43,765 bases of DNA from Thermodesulfovibrio sp. (GCA_026415595.1 JAOAGU010000001.1:1-43765), one strand, 5' to 3'; positions 25,395 to 33,845 are shown, counted from the first letter of the stretch. Made by a program: numbers and translations. The notes: a model not told the origin generated them from the sequence alone.

Positions 25395-26818
25395 GCTTTT
25401 AATGCCTCCTCTGTAATTTTATTAATCATCATTTTAAAAATGACTCTGTGGAATGGATACATTAAATACCAATAGAGTCTTCCCCGAAGTCCTTTTGGAA
25501 GAAAGTAAGCTGTCTGGACAAATATATCCTCATCTATCAAAAACTCAAGCCATGCCTTGCCTGGTAATTTCATCTGTGCTTCAAGAAGAAGTCTTTGACC
25601 TTCTGCAATATCAATTACCTTCCAAAAATCAATTACATCACCAACTCTTAGCTCATGTGAGGTTCTTCTGCCTCTATTAAGTCCGTATCCACCTAAAAGT
25701 TTATCAATCAATCCCCTTATTCCCCATAGAAAATTTAAGGCATACCAGCCCCTTTGTCCTCCTAAGTTTTTGCATATTTCAAATATATTTTTTGCCACCT
25801 CAGGCTCAATCTTTTTAGCGTATCTATCAACATAAACAGCCTTTGATATTTCAGGTATATGTGGCACATCGCATACAAGTCCCTTAGAACTGTCACACCA
25901 ACGACTAATCACCTGATTTTTTTCAATCTCCTCAAGGGCTTGCCTAATTGCTTTTTTAAAAGGTGTTACTCTTATGTGAGGAAAGTATTTTTCTGCATTA
26001 TCATTATTTTTAACTGTCTTTGACTTTAATCCTAACACAAGCTCCCTTGCCAGTTCAAAATTTACAGGAGTAAAAAGTACAAGCCAATAAGAAGAAAGTT
26101 TTGGAGTAAGCACAGGAACATCTATTATAAATCTTTTCAATCCTAAAACCTCTGCTGTCTCAAGCATCATCTCTTTAAAAGTCATCTGAGGCATTCCTAT
26201 ATCAATTTTTCCATGGATTGGATTCTCAGAAAATATGGCAGATTTAAGATAATTTATAACATCATCTATGAATATGGGACAGGTAGGCGTATTAACCCAC
26301 CGAGGAGTAATCATGATTGGAAGTTTTTCCACAAGATTCCTCAATATTTCAAAACTTGCACTACCAGAACCAATGATTACACCAGCCCTAAACCATGCTG
26401 CCTTTACTTTGTCTGGCTTTGAACTTAAAATCTCACCTGTTCTGTATCTGCTTCTTAAATGGGGACTTGCATCTTTTAACTCTCCAAGTCCGCCAAGATA
26501 TATAATCTGTTTTACCCCTGCTTTTTCGCAGGATTCTATGAAATTTTTTGCACTTATCCGTTCCTTTTCCTCATAGTCTTTACTTTTTCCCATCATGTGT
26601 ATAAGATAGACTGCCACATCAACATCTTTAAGACATCTTTCTAAAACTGGGATATTGAAAGTGTCACCCTCATAAATTTCACATCTCTCAGCTATTGAAT
26701 ACTCAAGCTTATTTTTATTTCTTACTAAAAGCCGTATTTTAATGGATTCATCTAAAAGATTATAAAGAAGCCTTCTACCTACAAAACCTGTTGCTCCAGT
26801 GATTAAAACAGTTTTCAT
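25391..26818 (-). CDS. SDR-type NAD(P)-binding protein with C-terminal DUF2867 domain
   Basis: 475 residues. The Rossmann domain starts VLITGATGFVGRRLL and resembles NmrA/YbjT-type atypical short-chain reductases (about 1-280). The C-terminal part (about 320-470) contains WYALNFLWGIRGLIDKLLGG and GDVIDFWKV, matching the DUF2867 region, then a stretch with LPKGLRGRLYWYLMYP. Cofactor binding seems likely; the substrate is unknown. It lies 15 nt behind the cupin gene in the same direction. Confidence 0.87.
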   Translation of the reverse strand: MKTVLITGATGFVGRRLLYNLLDESIKIRLLVRNKNKLEYSIAERCEIYEGDTFNIPVLERCLKDVDVAVYLIHMMGKSKDYEEKERISAKNFIESCEKAGVKQIIYLGGLGELKDASPHLRSRYRTGEILSSKPDKVKAAWFRAGVIIGSGSASFEILRNLVEKLPIMITPRWVNTPTCPIFIDDVINYLKSAIFSENPIHGKIDIGMPQMTFKEMMLETAEVLGLKRFIIDVPVLTPKLSSYWLVLFTPVNFELARELVLGLKSKTVKNNDNAEKYFPHIRVTPFKKAIRQALEEIEKNQVISRWCDSSKGLVCDVPHIPEISKAVYVDRYAKKIEPEVAKNIFEICKNLGGQRGWYALNFLWGIRGLIDKLLGGYGLNRGRRTSHELRVGDVIDFWKVIDIAEGQRLLLEAQMKLPGKAWLEFLIDEDIFVQTAYFLPKGLRGRLYWYLMYPFHRVIFKMMINKITEEALKA

Positions 26819-26833
26819 GAATTATTAGATAGA

Positions 26834-27172
26834 TTAATGGCTATGACCCTTTTCTGAATGGCCACCTGCTATTAGATAGATGGTATCTGAGGGGGATAGA
26901 TTTTCAAAAAAAACACTTTCTTCTTCCACAATATGAAAAGCTTCTCCTTCCTTAAGTATTCCTTCCCAAATACCTGTAACCTTAACCTCACCTTGCAGTA
27001 TTAGCACGATTTCTTCATGACCCTTGCCAGGTTTAATAAGTCTTTGTTTTTCAGCTGGTCTAAGCACTCCATAAATCATATAGCATGCATGCGAATTGGT
27101 GAGTTCAGAGCCAATTATAAATTCACCAGAGGTTATTTCTTTAAGTTTTTCTTTAAGTTCTAAAATTTTCAT
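26834..27172 (-). CDS. Cupin-domain protein
   Basis: 112 residues forming one small beta barrel. GKGHEEIVLILQGEVKV is the first cupin motif, with one His and Glu in metal-ligand positions; LKEGEAFHIV and LIAGGHSEKGHSH belong to the second half. The end carries three His within nine residues. No catalytic assignment is possible; these proteins may be small-molecule isomerases, oxygenases or sensors. It has no Shine-Dalgarno and a -10 box 6 nt before ATG. Likely first gene of a cupin-SDR operon. Confidence 0.75.
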   Translation of the reverse strand: MKILELKEKLKEITSGEFIIGSELTNSHACYMIYGVLRPAEKQRLIKPGKGHEEIVLILQGEVKVTGIWEGILKEGEAFHIVEEESVFFENLSPSDTIYLIAGGHSEKGHSH

Positions 27173-27178
27173 TTTTTA

Positions 27179-27207
27179 ATTTTACTATGTAAAGGGGATA
27201 AATGCAA
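27179..27207 (-). promoter_or_regulatory. Promoter of the cupin gene, predicted leaderless
   Basis: On the minus strand TTGCAT (27202-27207), 17-nt spacer, TAAAAT (27179-27184). Six bases separate the -10 box from the ATG, so initiation at the expected distance falls on the start codon. Confidence 0.45.
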
Positions 27208-27242
27208 GAAGAAAAGTTTTTTCATTAATAGTTTTTGTAAAA

Positions 27243-27270
27243 TGGACAAGTATTTAGGAAATTATAGAAT
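27243..27270 (+). promoter_or_regulatory. Possible promoter of the methyltransferase gene
   Basis: TGGACA (27243-27248), 16-nt spacer, TAGAAT (27265-27270), about 75 nt before the ATG, which has its own AAAGGAG site. Each box differs from consensus at one base. Confidence 0.4.
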
Positions 27271-27344
27271 TAACTTACAAAAAAAGCCTACAAAAAGACT
27301 ATCAATGGATTCATAATAATATTAATGAAGAAAGGAGATTCATT

Positions 27345-28559
27345 ATGGTAAATATCAATGAGAAAACAAAAGCAGAGATGATTCTAAAATTTAATTGGGA
27401 GTCTAATATTGGAAAGCATGAAGAATTACAGTTTTGCAATCTAAATGTATGGAGAGATATGGAATTTTTTCCAGAGAAAGTTAGAGAAAATCTATGGGGT
27501 AAAAAGAGAGGCGATAGCTTCAAAGTTCAATTTTCAAAAGGTGAACTTTTTAATTTTTCTGAGGACAATATAGTAGAATTAAAAAATACTCAGTTTATAC
27601 CTCAAAAGCTACAAAGAACATTAATGAATCCTCGGCTTGGCAGATTTTATCCACTTGGATTTTTTAGGGGATTACAGGGAGTTTTTCCTCAAAATTTTAA
27701 ACCTACAAGGGTGATAGGAATTGATAAAGAGACAATTAAAATTGACACAAATCTACCAATTTCTAAATATGATTTAGAAATAGAAGTTTATATTTTGGAT
27801 GTCAGAAAAAAATTTTCAGAGGTAGGAGGGGAATGTAAAGATTGGTGTGCCCTTTCTCTTGAAAATGGACCTGGCATGCAAGTGAGATATAACGGCTTAC
27901 CAACAGACTTTGAAATTGAAAATCCAGATAGTTTCAAACGAGAAGATGAAGGTGAAGACACAAATTTCTATAAAGAACCAAGAATCACAACCCACATAGA
28001 TTCAAAGGCTCATGAAAACTTATTAGACCTTTATACAAAAATTCTACCTAAAAAGGGAAAAGTTCTTGACCTTATGAGCAGTTATCAATCGCATATACCA
28101 AAGAATGAATATTTAAAAGTTATAGGGCTTGGACTTAATGAAGAGGAAATGAGGCAGAACATTAGACTCAGCGACTTTTTTGTTCATGACCTTAATAAAG
28201 AAACAAAACTTCCATTTGGAGATGAAGAGTTTGAAGTTATTGTTTGCGATCTTTCTATTGAGTATGTTGTAAATCCTATTGAATTAATTAATGAAGTAAA
28301 GAGGATTCTTAAAAAGGGTGGCATATTTACAGTTAGTTTTTCAAATAGATATTTTCCCACAAAGGTCATAAAACTCTGGATTGATCTTCATGAATTTGAA
28401 AGAATGGGTTATGTTTTAGAGTTGTTATTAAGAACTGAGGGATTTATAAACTTTAAGACTTTCTCAATCAGAGGCTTTATGAGACCTTATGAAGATAAGT
28501 ATTTTGGATGTTCGTTTCTATCAGACCCTATCTATTTAGTATATGCTCAAAAGGCGTAG
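27345..28559 (+). CDS. SAM-dependent methyltransferase with N-terminal FKBP-like domain
   Basis: 404 residues. The C-terminal part (about 215-404) is a class I methyltransferase: KGKVLDLMSSYQSHIP stands for the SAM-binding loop, then LPFGDEEFEVIVCDLSIEYV and VKRILKKGGIFTVSFSNR. The N-terminal part resembles a worn FKBP/SlyD domain: a segment reading FFPEKVRENLWGKKRGDSF recalls the entry to the FKBP active site, and IKIDTNLPISKYDLEIEVYI recalls the closing strand (D.NHPLAGK.L in SlyD). The isomerase residues are not conserved. Substrate unknown. The ATG has AAAGGAG upstream. Confidence 0.72.
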   Translation: MVNINEKTKAEMILKFNWESNIGKHEELQFCNLNVWRDMEFFPEKVRENLWGKKRGDSFKVQFSKGELFNFSEDNIVELKNTQFIPQKLQRTLMNPRLGRFYPLGFFRGLQGVFPQNFKPTRVIGIDKETIKIDTNLPISKYDLEIEVYILDVRKKFSEVGGECKDWCALSLENGPGMQVRYNGLPTDFEIENPDSFKREDEGEDTNFYKEPRITTHIDSKAHENLLDLYTKILPKKGKVLDLMSSYQSHIPKNEYLKVIGLGLNEEEMRQNIRLSDFFVHDLNKETKLPFGDEEFEVIVCDLSIEYVVNPIELINEVKRILKKGGIFTVSFSNRYFPTKVIKLWIDLHEFERMGYVLELLLRTEGFINFKTFSIRGFMRPYEDKYFGCSFLSDPIYLVYAQKA

Positions 28560-29591
28560 TGAAAAGGTAACAGTAGTTGGAGGCGGTATTGCTGGTGTAT
28601 GCACCTCTGGTCTATTGTCAAAAAAGGGTTATAAGTTTAAGCTATTTGAGATTATAAATTCTGTAGTAAAGTTTATGAAGTAACAAAGAGAGTTTTAACT
28701 AATCGATATTACTATAATTTTTTCTTCACTCAAAGAAACTACCAAAAGCTTTTTAAGTATGCGGAATCTTATCTTAAAGTATTTTAGAGAATTTTTAATC
28801 TCTGCAGAAAGAGGTATAAAAGAGTATCTTAATAATATTGACAAAGATTATTATGATTTTATGGATTCTCATGTAAAAATTATTGTACAAAGCAGTATTG
28901 AGAGAATAAATTTTCTAATACTGCTGCTTTGTCTTGGCTATCCTTTCACTGGCATAGGTTATTCAGAGGAGGGAATGGGAAGATTAATAGAGGCAATTGC
29001 AAAGGATTCCGACATTTATCTAAAGACAGAAGTAAAATCAATAAAAAGGTATAACGAAGGCTTAATTATAAAGGGAGATTTTGGCAAAGAAATTTTTGAC
29101 AGAGTAATTCTCGCCTATCCAGTATTTGAAGATATGAATACTATAGAGGATGAAAATCTTAAGGATTATTTTAGAAAATACATTCATCTAATCACTGAAG
29201 AGTTAAGAAAGACAATGAAAAACATACTGTATTTACAGTATCTACGCATACCAGAGCTTCCTATTGGATAAATCTTCAAAGAGAAATTTATGATATAAAA
29301 AAAGAACGGATAAAGGAGAAAATTTTAGAAGTAATGAAAGAGACCTTTGAATTAGAGAATAAAAGTTTTATTCTTTCCTTTCTCGCAACACCAGAGACTT
29401 TTTTCAGATACTTAGGTAGAAGAAGTGTAGGAGGGATTCCAATTACAAGAGAAAATGTTTTTTGGAGAATTCCTTCTAATTTTACTCCCTTTAATAATTT
29501 ATACTTAGTTGGAGATAGTTATTTCTCCTATCAGGGATGGATTGGAATTTCTATGGGATTAAGAAATTTAATGGAACATTTTAATGAGTAA
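28543..29591 (+). pseudogene. Decayed FAD-dependent oxidoreductase (phytoene desaturase-like)
   Basis: Remnants in two frames. At 28543-28683 a 46-residue piece has the dinucleotide-binding VVGGGIAGVCTSGLLSKKGY. A second frame continues to about 28790. 28759-29271 has GYSEEGMGRLIEAIA and an FAD-domain segment ending DRVILAYP. From about 29250, after a frameshift, the frame ending at 29591 carries TPETFFRYLGR and NNLYLVGDSYFSYQGWIG, the typical C-terminal flavin end. Order and spacing follow the family, but stops, frameshifts and a total of about 1.05 kb against about 1.5 kb show internal loss. It starts inside the methyltransferase gene end and overlaps the kinase gene start. Confidence 0.82.
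28887..28932. repeat. Imperfect inverted repeat inside the pseudogene
   Basis: ACAAAGCAGTATT (28887-28899) is matched by AATACTGCTGCTTTGT (28917-28932), complementary apart from an extra 3 bases. Confidence 0.5.
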
Positions 29592-30582
29592 ATTTGAGCT
29601 TAAAATAAGCCCTTTAGATTGGCTTTTTATAATTATTGTGGCGATCATTTTTTCCTCTGTATTATCTACAATAATATTTATAACTCTTAATTCAAGCTGG
29701 GAACACAGCTTAATAGTAGGTGCGATATTAGGATTTTGCCTTGCCTTTATCTCTATCGCTCTAATATCAGTTAACAATAGATATATACTGCCTAAAATCA
29801 ATAAAACCGCTATCTGGTGGATTATTTCGGCAATATTAGCATTTTTTGCAGGCTATATAGGATTTTACTTCGCTTTCTTTTTAGTTAAAAGCCTATACAT
29901 TCCGATACCAGTTGGTATATTAAGTAATATAGACATTTTAGCCCTCTTTTCAGGTTTACTCAATTATCTTATGGGCTTAATTATTTATCTTTTTGTCAGA
30001 ATGAAGACTAAAAAACAGGAAATTGAAACTCTTTTTACTGAAGGGAGAATTTTCTCTCTAAATACTCAGCTTAATTCTCATTTTCTCTTTAATGTTTTAA
30101 ATAGTATTATTGAACTGCTTAGAGTAGACAGCAATAAAGCTGAAGAAGCTTTGATCAAACTTGGTAGATTTTTCAGAAAAGCTCTAAATGAAGACCCTAT
30201 TATAAAAATATCTGAAGAACTTGATAATGTTAGGACATATGTAGAACTTGAAAATTTAAGATATAATGGACTTATACAGTTGAATGTTGTAGACGAAGAA
30301 AAGGTTGCTAAAATTTTAATTCCTCGTTTTTCTATTCAACTTTTAGTTGAGAATGCTATCAAACATGGATTTACAGGAAAGGATTTAAATATTGAAATTT
30401 TATTTAAAAATTTAGACTCATCTGTTATGATTCATGTATTAAATGATGGCAAAAAAATTGAGAATTTAAATTTTGGGACAGGGCTCACGAATCTTACCAA
30501 ACGGCTTAAAGTGCTTTGCAATGGTGAATTGGAATTCATACAAAAGGAAAAAAATGAATTTATAATAAATCTACCTAAATGA
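29584..30582 (+). CDS. Sensor histidine kinase, LytS/His_kinase type
   Basis: 332 residues. Four to five membrane segments occupy residues 12-140 with little periplasmic sequence. The phospho-acceptor region LNTQLNSHFLFNVLNSI is the His_kinase (PF06580-type) motif, with NSH where NPH is usual. The ATPase domain has LVENAIKHGF and GTGLTNLTKRL. It probably phosphorylates the LytTR regulator that overlaps it by 4 nt. The signal is unknown; the lack of an extracytoplasmic domain suggests membrane or internal sensing. The start lies within the end of the pseudogene. Confidence 0.88.
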   Translation: MSKFELKISPLDWLFIIIVAIIFSSVLSTIIFITLNSSWEHSLIVGAILGFCLAFISIALISVNNRYILPKINKTAIWWIISAILAFFAGYIGFYFAFFLVKSLYIPIPVGILSNIDILALFSGLLNYLMGLIIYLFVRMKTKKQEIETLFTEGRIFSLNTQLNSHFLFNVLNSIIELLRVDSNKAEEALIKLGRFFRKALNEDPIIKISEELDNVRTYVELENLRYNGLIQLNVVDEEKVAKILIPRFSIQLLVENAIKHGFTGKDLNIEILFKNLDSSVMIHVLNDGKKIENLNFGTGLTNLTKRLKVLCNGELEFIQKEKNEFIINLPK

Positions 30583-31307
30583 AAATTTTAATTGTAGACG
30601 ATGAAAATCTCTCATTAATGAGGCTAAATAGGCTTCTTACTGAAGCAGGAAATCACATTATACTCTCAGCTAAATCTTCTTCTGAGGCGATTTCAATCTT
30701 AGAGAAAAATCCAGATATACACATAGCTTTTATTGATATAAAAATGCCTGATATGTCAGGGATAGAGCTTGCTTATAAAATTCTTACTAAAAATGAGAGC
30801 ATTTTTATAGTTTTTCAAACTGCGTATGAAGAATACGCCTTAGAGGCTTTTAAAGTAGGTGCAATTGATTATCTTCTAAAACCATATACTGTTGAAGATA
30901 TAAAAAGGGTTTTAGATAGAATTGATAAATTCAGGGAATCAAAGAATAGAATTAAATTTATGATTAAAACTGTTCAGGGAGAATATAGAATGCTTTCTCC
31001 AGAAGATATATACTATATAAAGGCAGAGCTGAAGGACTCATTAATAAGAATTTATAATGATTATATTTACTATCCCCTGTCTATATCTAAATTTGAGGAA
31101 AGACTAAGAAATTACGGTTTTTTTAGAGTTCATAAGTCCTATCTTATAAATATTGGGAAATTAGAAAAGATAAGAAGGGTGCAACAAAGCAAGTTGATAT
31201 TTAAATTCTCAGGTATTGATGACACCGTTACAAGTAGTAAGGAGGGTGCTAAGCTTTTTAGGGAGAGATTTGGAGAAATTTCTTTTAGGGAGAATACAAA
31301 ATTTTAA
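30579..31307 (+). CDS. LytTR-family response regulator
   Basis: 242 residues. The receiver (1-120) has VDDE, phospho-acceptor Asp53 in AFIDIKMPDMSG and the conserved Lys in LLKPY. The LytTR DNA-binding domain (about 135-235) includes SPEDIYYIKAELKDS and FFRVHKSYLINI. It is the partner of the preceding kinase. LytTR regulators bind paired imperfect repeats near promoters; targets are not visible here. The gene end overlaps the end of the converging Rsm22-like gene by 23 bp. Confidence 0.92.
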   Translation: MKILIVDDENLSLMRLNRLLTEAGNHIILSAKSSSEAISILEKNPDIHIAFIDIKMPDMSGIELAYKILTKNESIFIVFQTAYEEYALEAFKVGAIDYLLKPYTVEDIKRVLDRIDKFRESKNRIKFMIKTVQGEYRMLSPEDIYYIKAELKDSLIRIYNDYIYYPLSISKFEERLRNYGFFRVHKSYLINIGKLEKIRRVQQSKLIFKFSGIDDTVTSSKEGAKLFRERFGEISFRENTKF

Positions 31308-32427
31308 TTTTGCAGTCCTTTGGAAGTCTTACTTTTTTGTTTGATAATTTTAAGTACTTGTCAATTGAAAAATAGTCACCTTTTTTTATTTTAAGCCATA
31401 TTTCATCTTCACTGAAATCTCTTTTTAGTTTTTCCATATCAATCAATTCTCCTTTCCAGCATGCCCAGAGCCTGCTTTTGCCTTTTTCTCTAAGTAAATG
31501 ACTCGTGTTTTTTATTATCTCACCATCTCCCTCAAAGGTGTCTTTAATATTGACTCTATCTTTTCTTAGTACAATATAGCTAAATTTGATATAGTTTATC
31601 TGAAGTCCAACGGAGATTAAAAAGTTAAGGTAGTCAGGTGGAGACCATTTTCTCTCTTCATAACACCAATTATTTGCCTTAAGAGCTGAACAGGGAAGGT
31701 CATTAAGGCAGGGGCTATAGGGATAAAGCCCGATCTTTTCTATCAAAGAATCCCTTAATCTATGCAGACTAATAGAGGCTTTTTTAGTCCCTGGTTCAAT
31801 AATGATAAGGGTAGTTTTAGGATTTTTATAATAGAAGAATCTTATAATTTCTATAAAATCATCAAGTTCTATTTCCCTTTTTTCAAATATTTCACCAAGG
31901 GAGTTTGAAAAAATAACTATATCAGGTTTTATGTTTATTAAATTTTTATAAATTTTTAAATCTGAAGCATTTGCCTTTATGAATTCACTTTCCGCAATCA
32001 ATTTTTCAGGTTTTAAGTCACTAATGAGTTTTTCTGCAATAGAAATTGCTTTTTCTTCAGATTCAATGCCTAAATATTTTATTTGTTCTAAGTAAATTAT
32101 CCCTTCCTCAATAAGGTTAAATAATGATAATAGGGCAGGTGCAGGACCACAGCCAATATCAAGAATTTTTAAATCCTTTTTATTTTTTAGAAAAGGATAG
32201 CGAAATAATTCCTTAAATATACTATAATGTTTTGCAATATTAACAGGAACAAAATATAATATATAACCTCTTAAAACATCCTCATCACTCATATAATCTG
32301 ATTTTCTATGCGCAGACTTGAAAGTAAAAAGATTTGAAGTTTTTAATATGAGATTTTTTATTTGTTCTTTTGTGGGGTTTTTATTAGGAAAAGATAAATT
32401 GAGAAATGAAATATATCTTTCTTTCAC
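31285..32427 (-). CDS. Rsm22-like ribosomal small-subunit methyltransferase family protein
   Basis: 380 residues from a GTG (no good ribosome binding site, so the start is uncertain). The SAM-binding loop is ILDIGCGPAPALLS, followed by VIFSNSLGEI and LIIIEPGTKKA. A Cys-containing segment SPCLNDLPCSALKANNWCYE corresponds to the C..H...CP....WCHF block of Rsm22/METTL17, where cysteines bind an iron-sulfur cluster in the mitochondrial homologue (family knowledge). It may act on the small ribosomal subunit. It lies downstream of the HU gene, with a hairpin between. Confidence 0.75.
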   Translation of the reverse strand: MKERYISFLNLSFPNKNPTKEQIKNLILKTSNLFTFKSAHRKSDYMSDEDVLRGYILYFVPVNIAKHYSIFKELFRYPFLKNKKDLKILDIGCGPAPALLSLFNLIEEGIIYLEQIKYLGIESEEKAISIAEKLISDLKPEKLIAESEFIKANASDLKIYKNLINIKPDIVIFSNSLGEIFEKREIELDDFIEIIRFFYYKNPKTTLIIIEPGTKKASISLHRLRDSLIEKIGLYPYSPCLNDLPCSALKANNWCYEERKWSPPDYLNFLISVGLQINYIKFSYIVLRKDRVNIKDTFEGDGEIIKNTSHLLREKGKSRLWACWKGELIDMEKLKRDFSEDEIWLKIKKGDYFSIDKYLKLSNKKVRLPKDCKIKILYSP

Positions 32428-32440
32428 CTTTTTGGATTTT

Positions 32441-32460
32441 AGGGGGGATAAATCCCCCCT
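32441..32460. terminator. G6/C6 hairpin between the HU and Rsm22-like genes
   Basis: AGGGGGGA / TCCCCCCT with a TAAA loop, a perfect 8-bp stem and by far the most GC-rich spot nearby. The following bases on the minus strand are not T-rich, so it may attenuate rather than fully end HU transcription. Confidence 0.6.
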
Positions 32461-32478
32461 TAGTTTAAATATAAGCTA

Positions 32479-32751
32479 TTATTTTACTGCGTCTTTTAAT
32501 GATTTGCCAGCAGAGAACTTTGGTATTTTTGTTGCTGGAATTTTAATCTCTTGCCCAGTTCTTGGATTTCTTCCTTTTCTTGCTTTTCTCTTTGTAACAT
32601 AAAAACTTCCAAAGCCTACAAGGGTTACTTTTTCACCTTTTTTAAGAGCTTCTTTAACAGCTTCAATTGTTGCATCAAGAGCTTTTGCAGCTTCTGCCTT
32701 TGTTAATTGTGCCTTACTGGCAACCTTTCCGATTAAATCTGCCTTTGTCAT
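32479..32751 (-). CDS. hup: DNA-binding protein HU
   Basis: 90 residues, canonical HU length. It begins MTKADLIGKVASKAQLTKAE; GFGSFYVTKRKARKGRNPRT is the beta-arm entry with the DNA-intercalating region, followed by IKIPATKIPKFSAGK. It compacts and bends DNA as a dimer. A strong AGGAGG lies before the ATG, and a near-consensus promoter stands upstream. Confidence 0.97.
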   Translation of the reverse strand: MTKADLIGKVASKAQLTKAEAAKALDATIEAVKEALKKGEKVTLVGFGSFYVTKRKARKGRNPRTGQEIKIPATKIPKFSAGKSLKDAVK

Positions 32752-32795
32752 ACTACTGCCCTCCTTTTAGGTTGATAAATTAAGGTTTTGTGTAA

Positions 32796-32824
32796 ACAAT
32801 ACCAAATTTTTTAGATAATGTCAA
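32796..32824 (-). promoter_or_regulatory. Promoter of the HU gene
   Basis: On the minus strand: consensus TTGACA (32819-32824), 17-nt spacer, TATTGT (32796-32801). It is the best-matching sigma-70-like promoter in the window, consistent with an abundant protein. Confidence 0.8.
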
Positions 32825-32866
32825 GTATTTTTTAAAAAATTTACTGAAATATATTTATTGTTAGTT

Positions 32867-32882
32867 ATTGTTAATTAGCAAT
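32867..32882. repeat. Near-perfect palindrome upstream of the HU promoter
   Basis: ATTGTTAATTAGCAAT, whose halves differ at one pair, about 43 bp upstream of the HU -35 box in very AT-rich DNA. It could bind a regulator; unproven. Confidence 0.3.
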
Positions 32883-33059
32883 ATCATTAAAATTAAGTAA
32901 TATATTATTAATTAATCAGCCCACATTTTAGATTTAATTGATAGTATTAATATTAGAAAATAATTTCCAGAATTAATTTAAAAATTCAGAAAAACAAATT
33001 TACGGTGATAGAATCCCTTTTTGTAAGTTTTATCAGAGAATCATTATAATGATATGTAG

Positions 33060-33547
33060 TTTAAAGCTAATAAGCACCTTCATGTTTCAGAAATATTCCT
33101 GAAAGAATTAAGTAATATAAGTTTACTACTTAATAATAATAAAGAAACAGGCATTGAAAAAAATAGGTTATATTACTAACGAAATGGTTTGATAGTGATC
33201 GTAACGTAAAACTTCTTGAAGGGCAAGGATTAAGCTATATAAGTTAAACTAAGAGAACTTTAGAGAGAGAAGCTTTTATTTCGAGAGATTTCAAGAAAAT
33301 ACATTATCGTTTAGGAAGCTTTAGTGATATAAACGAATATGGAGTTTAAGATATTTAGAGTATGATTGAATTAAAGGAAGATTATAAGTAAAACAGAGCT
33401 TTGTATATTGGGGAGTCTGTTGCGTTCAGACAGATTATCTTTAATGGAATATATAGTATTACAAGACTCATGTTGATGAATTTTCGGAGTTTTATTAGAG
33501 GATTTAGATATTTGATGTTTAATGATATATGTAGTGTTATGGATTAA
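33060..33547 (+). pseudogene. Possible decayed protein-coding gene, family not recognised
   Basis: Two rightward frames look protein-like. 33060-33179 is open for 39 codons (HLHVSEIFLKELSNISLL). From about 33173 to 33547 another frame reads WFDSDRNVKLLEGQGLSYIS, DFKKIHYRLGSFSDINEYGV, SMIELKEDYK and RALYIGESVAFRQIIFNGIY with four internal stops in about 125 codons, about half the number expected by chance at this composition. There is no start site or promoter I trust. It may be the remnant of a cytosolic protein, or chance coding-like DNA. Confidence 0.35.
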
Positions 33548-33737
33548 TTTATTTATTTTTTATTTTATGATTTTTTCGTTCTACTTCTTTCTTTTTGTTT
33601 TTTTCAGACTTTCTACTGAGTCTGTCAAATTCTTTTGGTTTTGAGAAAGTTATTGATACAAGAAGGTCCTTCATCTTTTTCCATATCTTTTTCATCAAAA
33701 ATATATAACAAGCAATAGATATGCCAAACAAAAAAAA

Positions 33738-33771
33738 GCAAAAAAATAAGACTTAGCAGCAAAAAAATAAG
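33738..33771. repeat. Pair of 13-bp direct repeats
   Basis: GCAAAAAAATAAG occurs at 33738-33750 and 33759-33771, separated by 8 bases, about 75 bp after the stop of the sigma-54 regulator gene. Confidence 0.4.
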
Positions 33772-33845
33772 TAATTAATGCAACAAATTATTGCGTTTTA
33801 TTAAAATAGTTTTTTGATAAAACCGAATAAAATTTTAACCTAAAA

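Larger units (their letters stand above)
32825..33845. other. 1-kb region without an intact gene
   Basis: About 1 kb of AT-rich DNA between the HU promoter and the end of the sigma-54 regulator gene. It holds a palindrome (32867-32882), a possible decayed rightward reading frame (33060-33547), and a pair of 13-bp direct repeats (33738-33771). I find no tRNA, rRNA or insertion sequence here. A leftward 60-codon open frame (33549-33731) starts with TTG and has no ribosome binding site, so I do not call it. Confidence 0.6.

Noticed and set aside
33549..33731. Leftward 60-codon open frame with a hydrophobic start and basic tail
   Set aside because: It starts with TTG, has no ribosome binding site, and is mostly Lys, Glu and Asn from A/T-rich DNA. 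Composition alone explains it.
32825..33845. CRISPR array or insertion sequence in the long gap
   Set aside because: No regularly spaced repeats beyond one pair of 13-mers, no transposase motifs and no terminal inverted repeats with target duplication.
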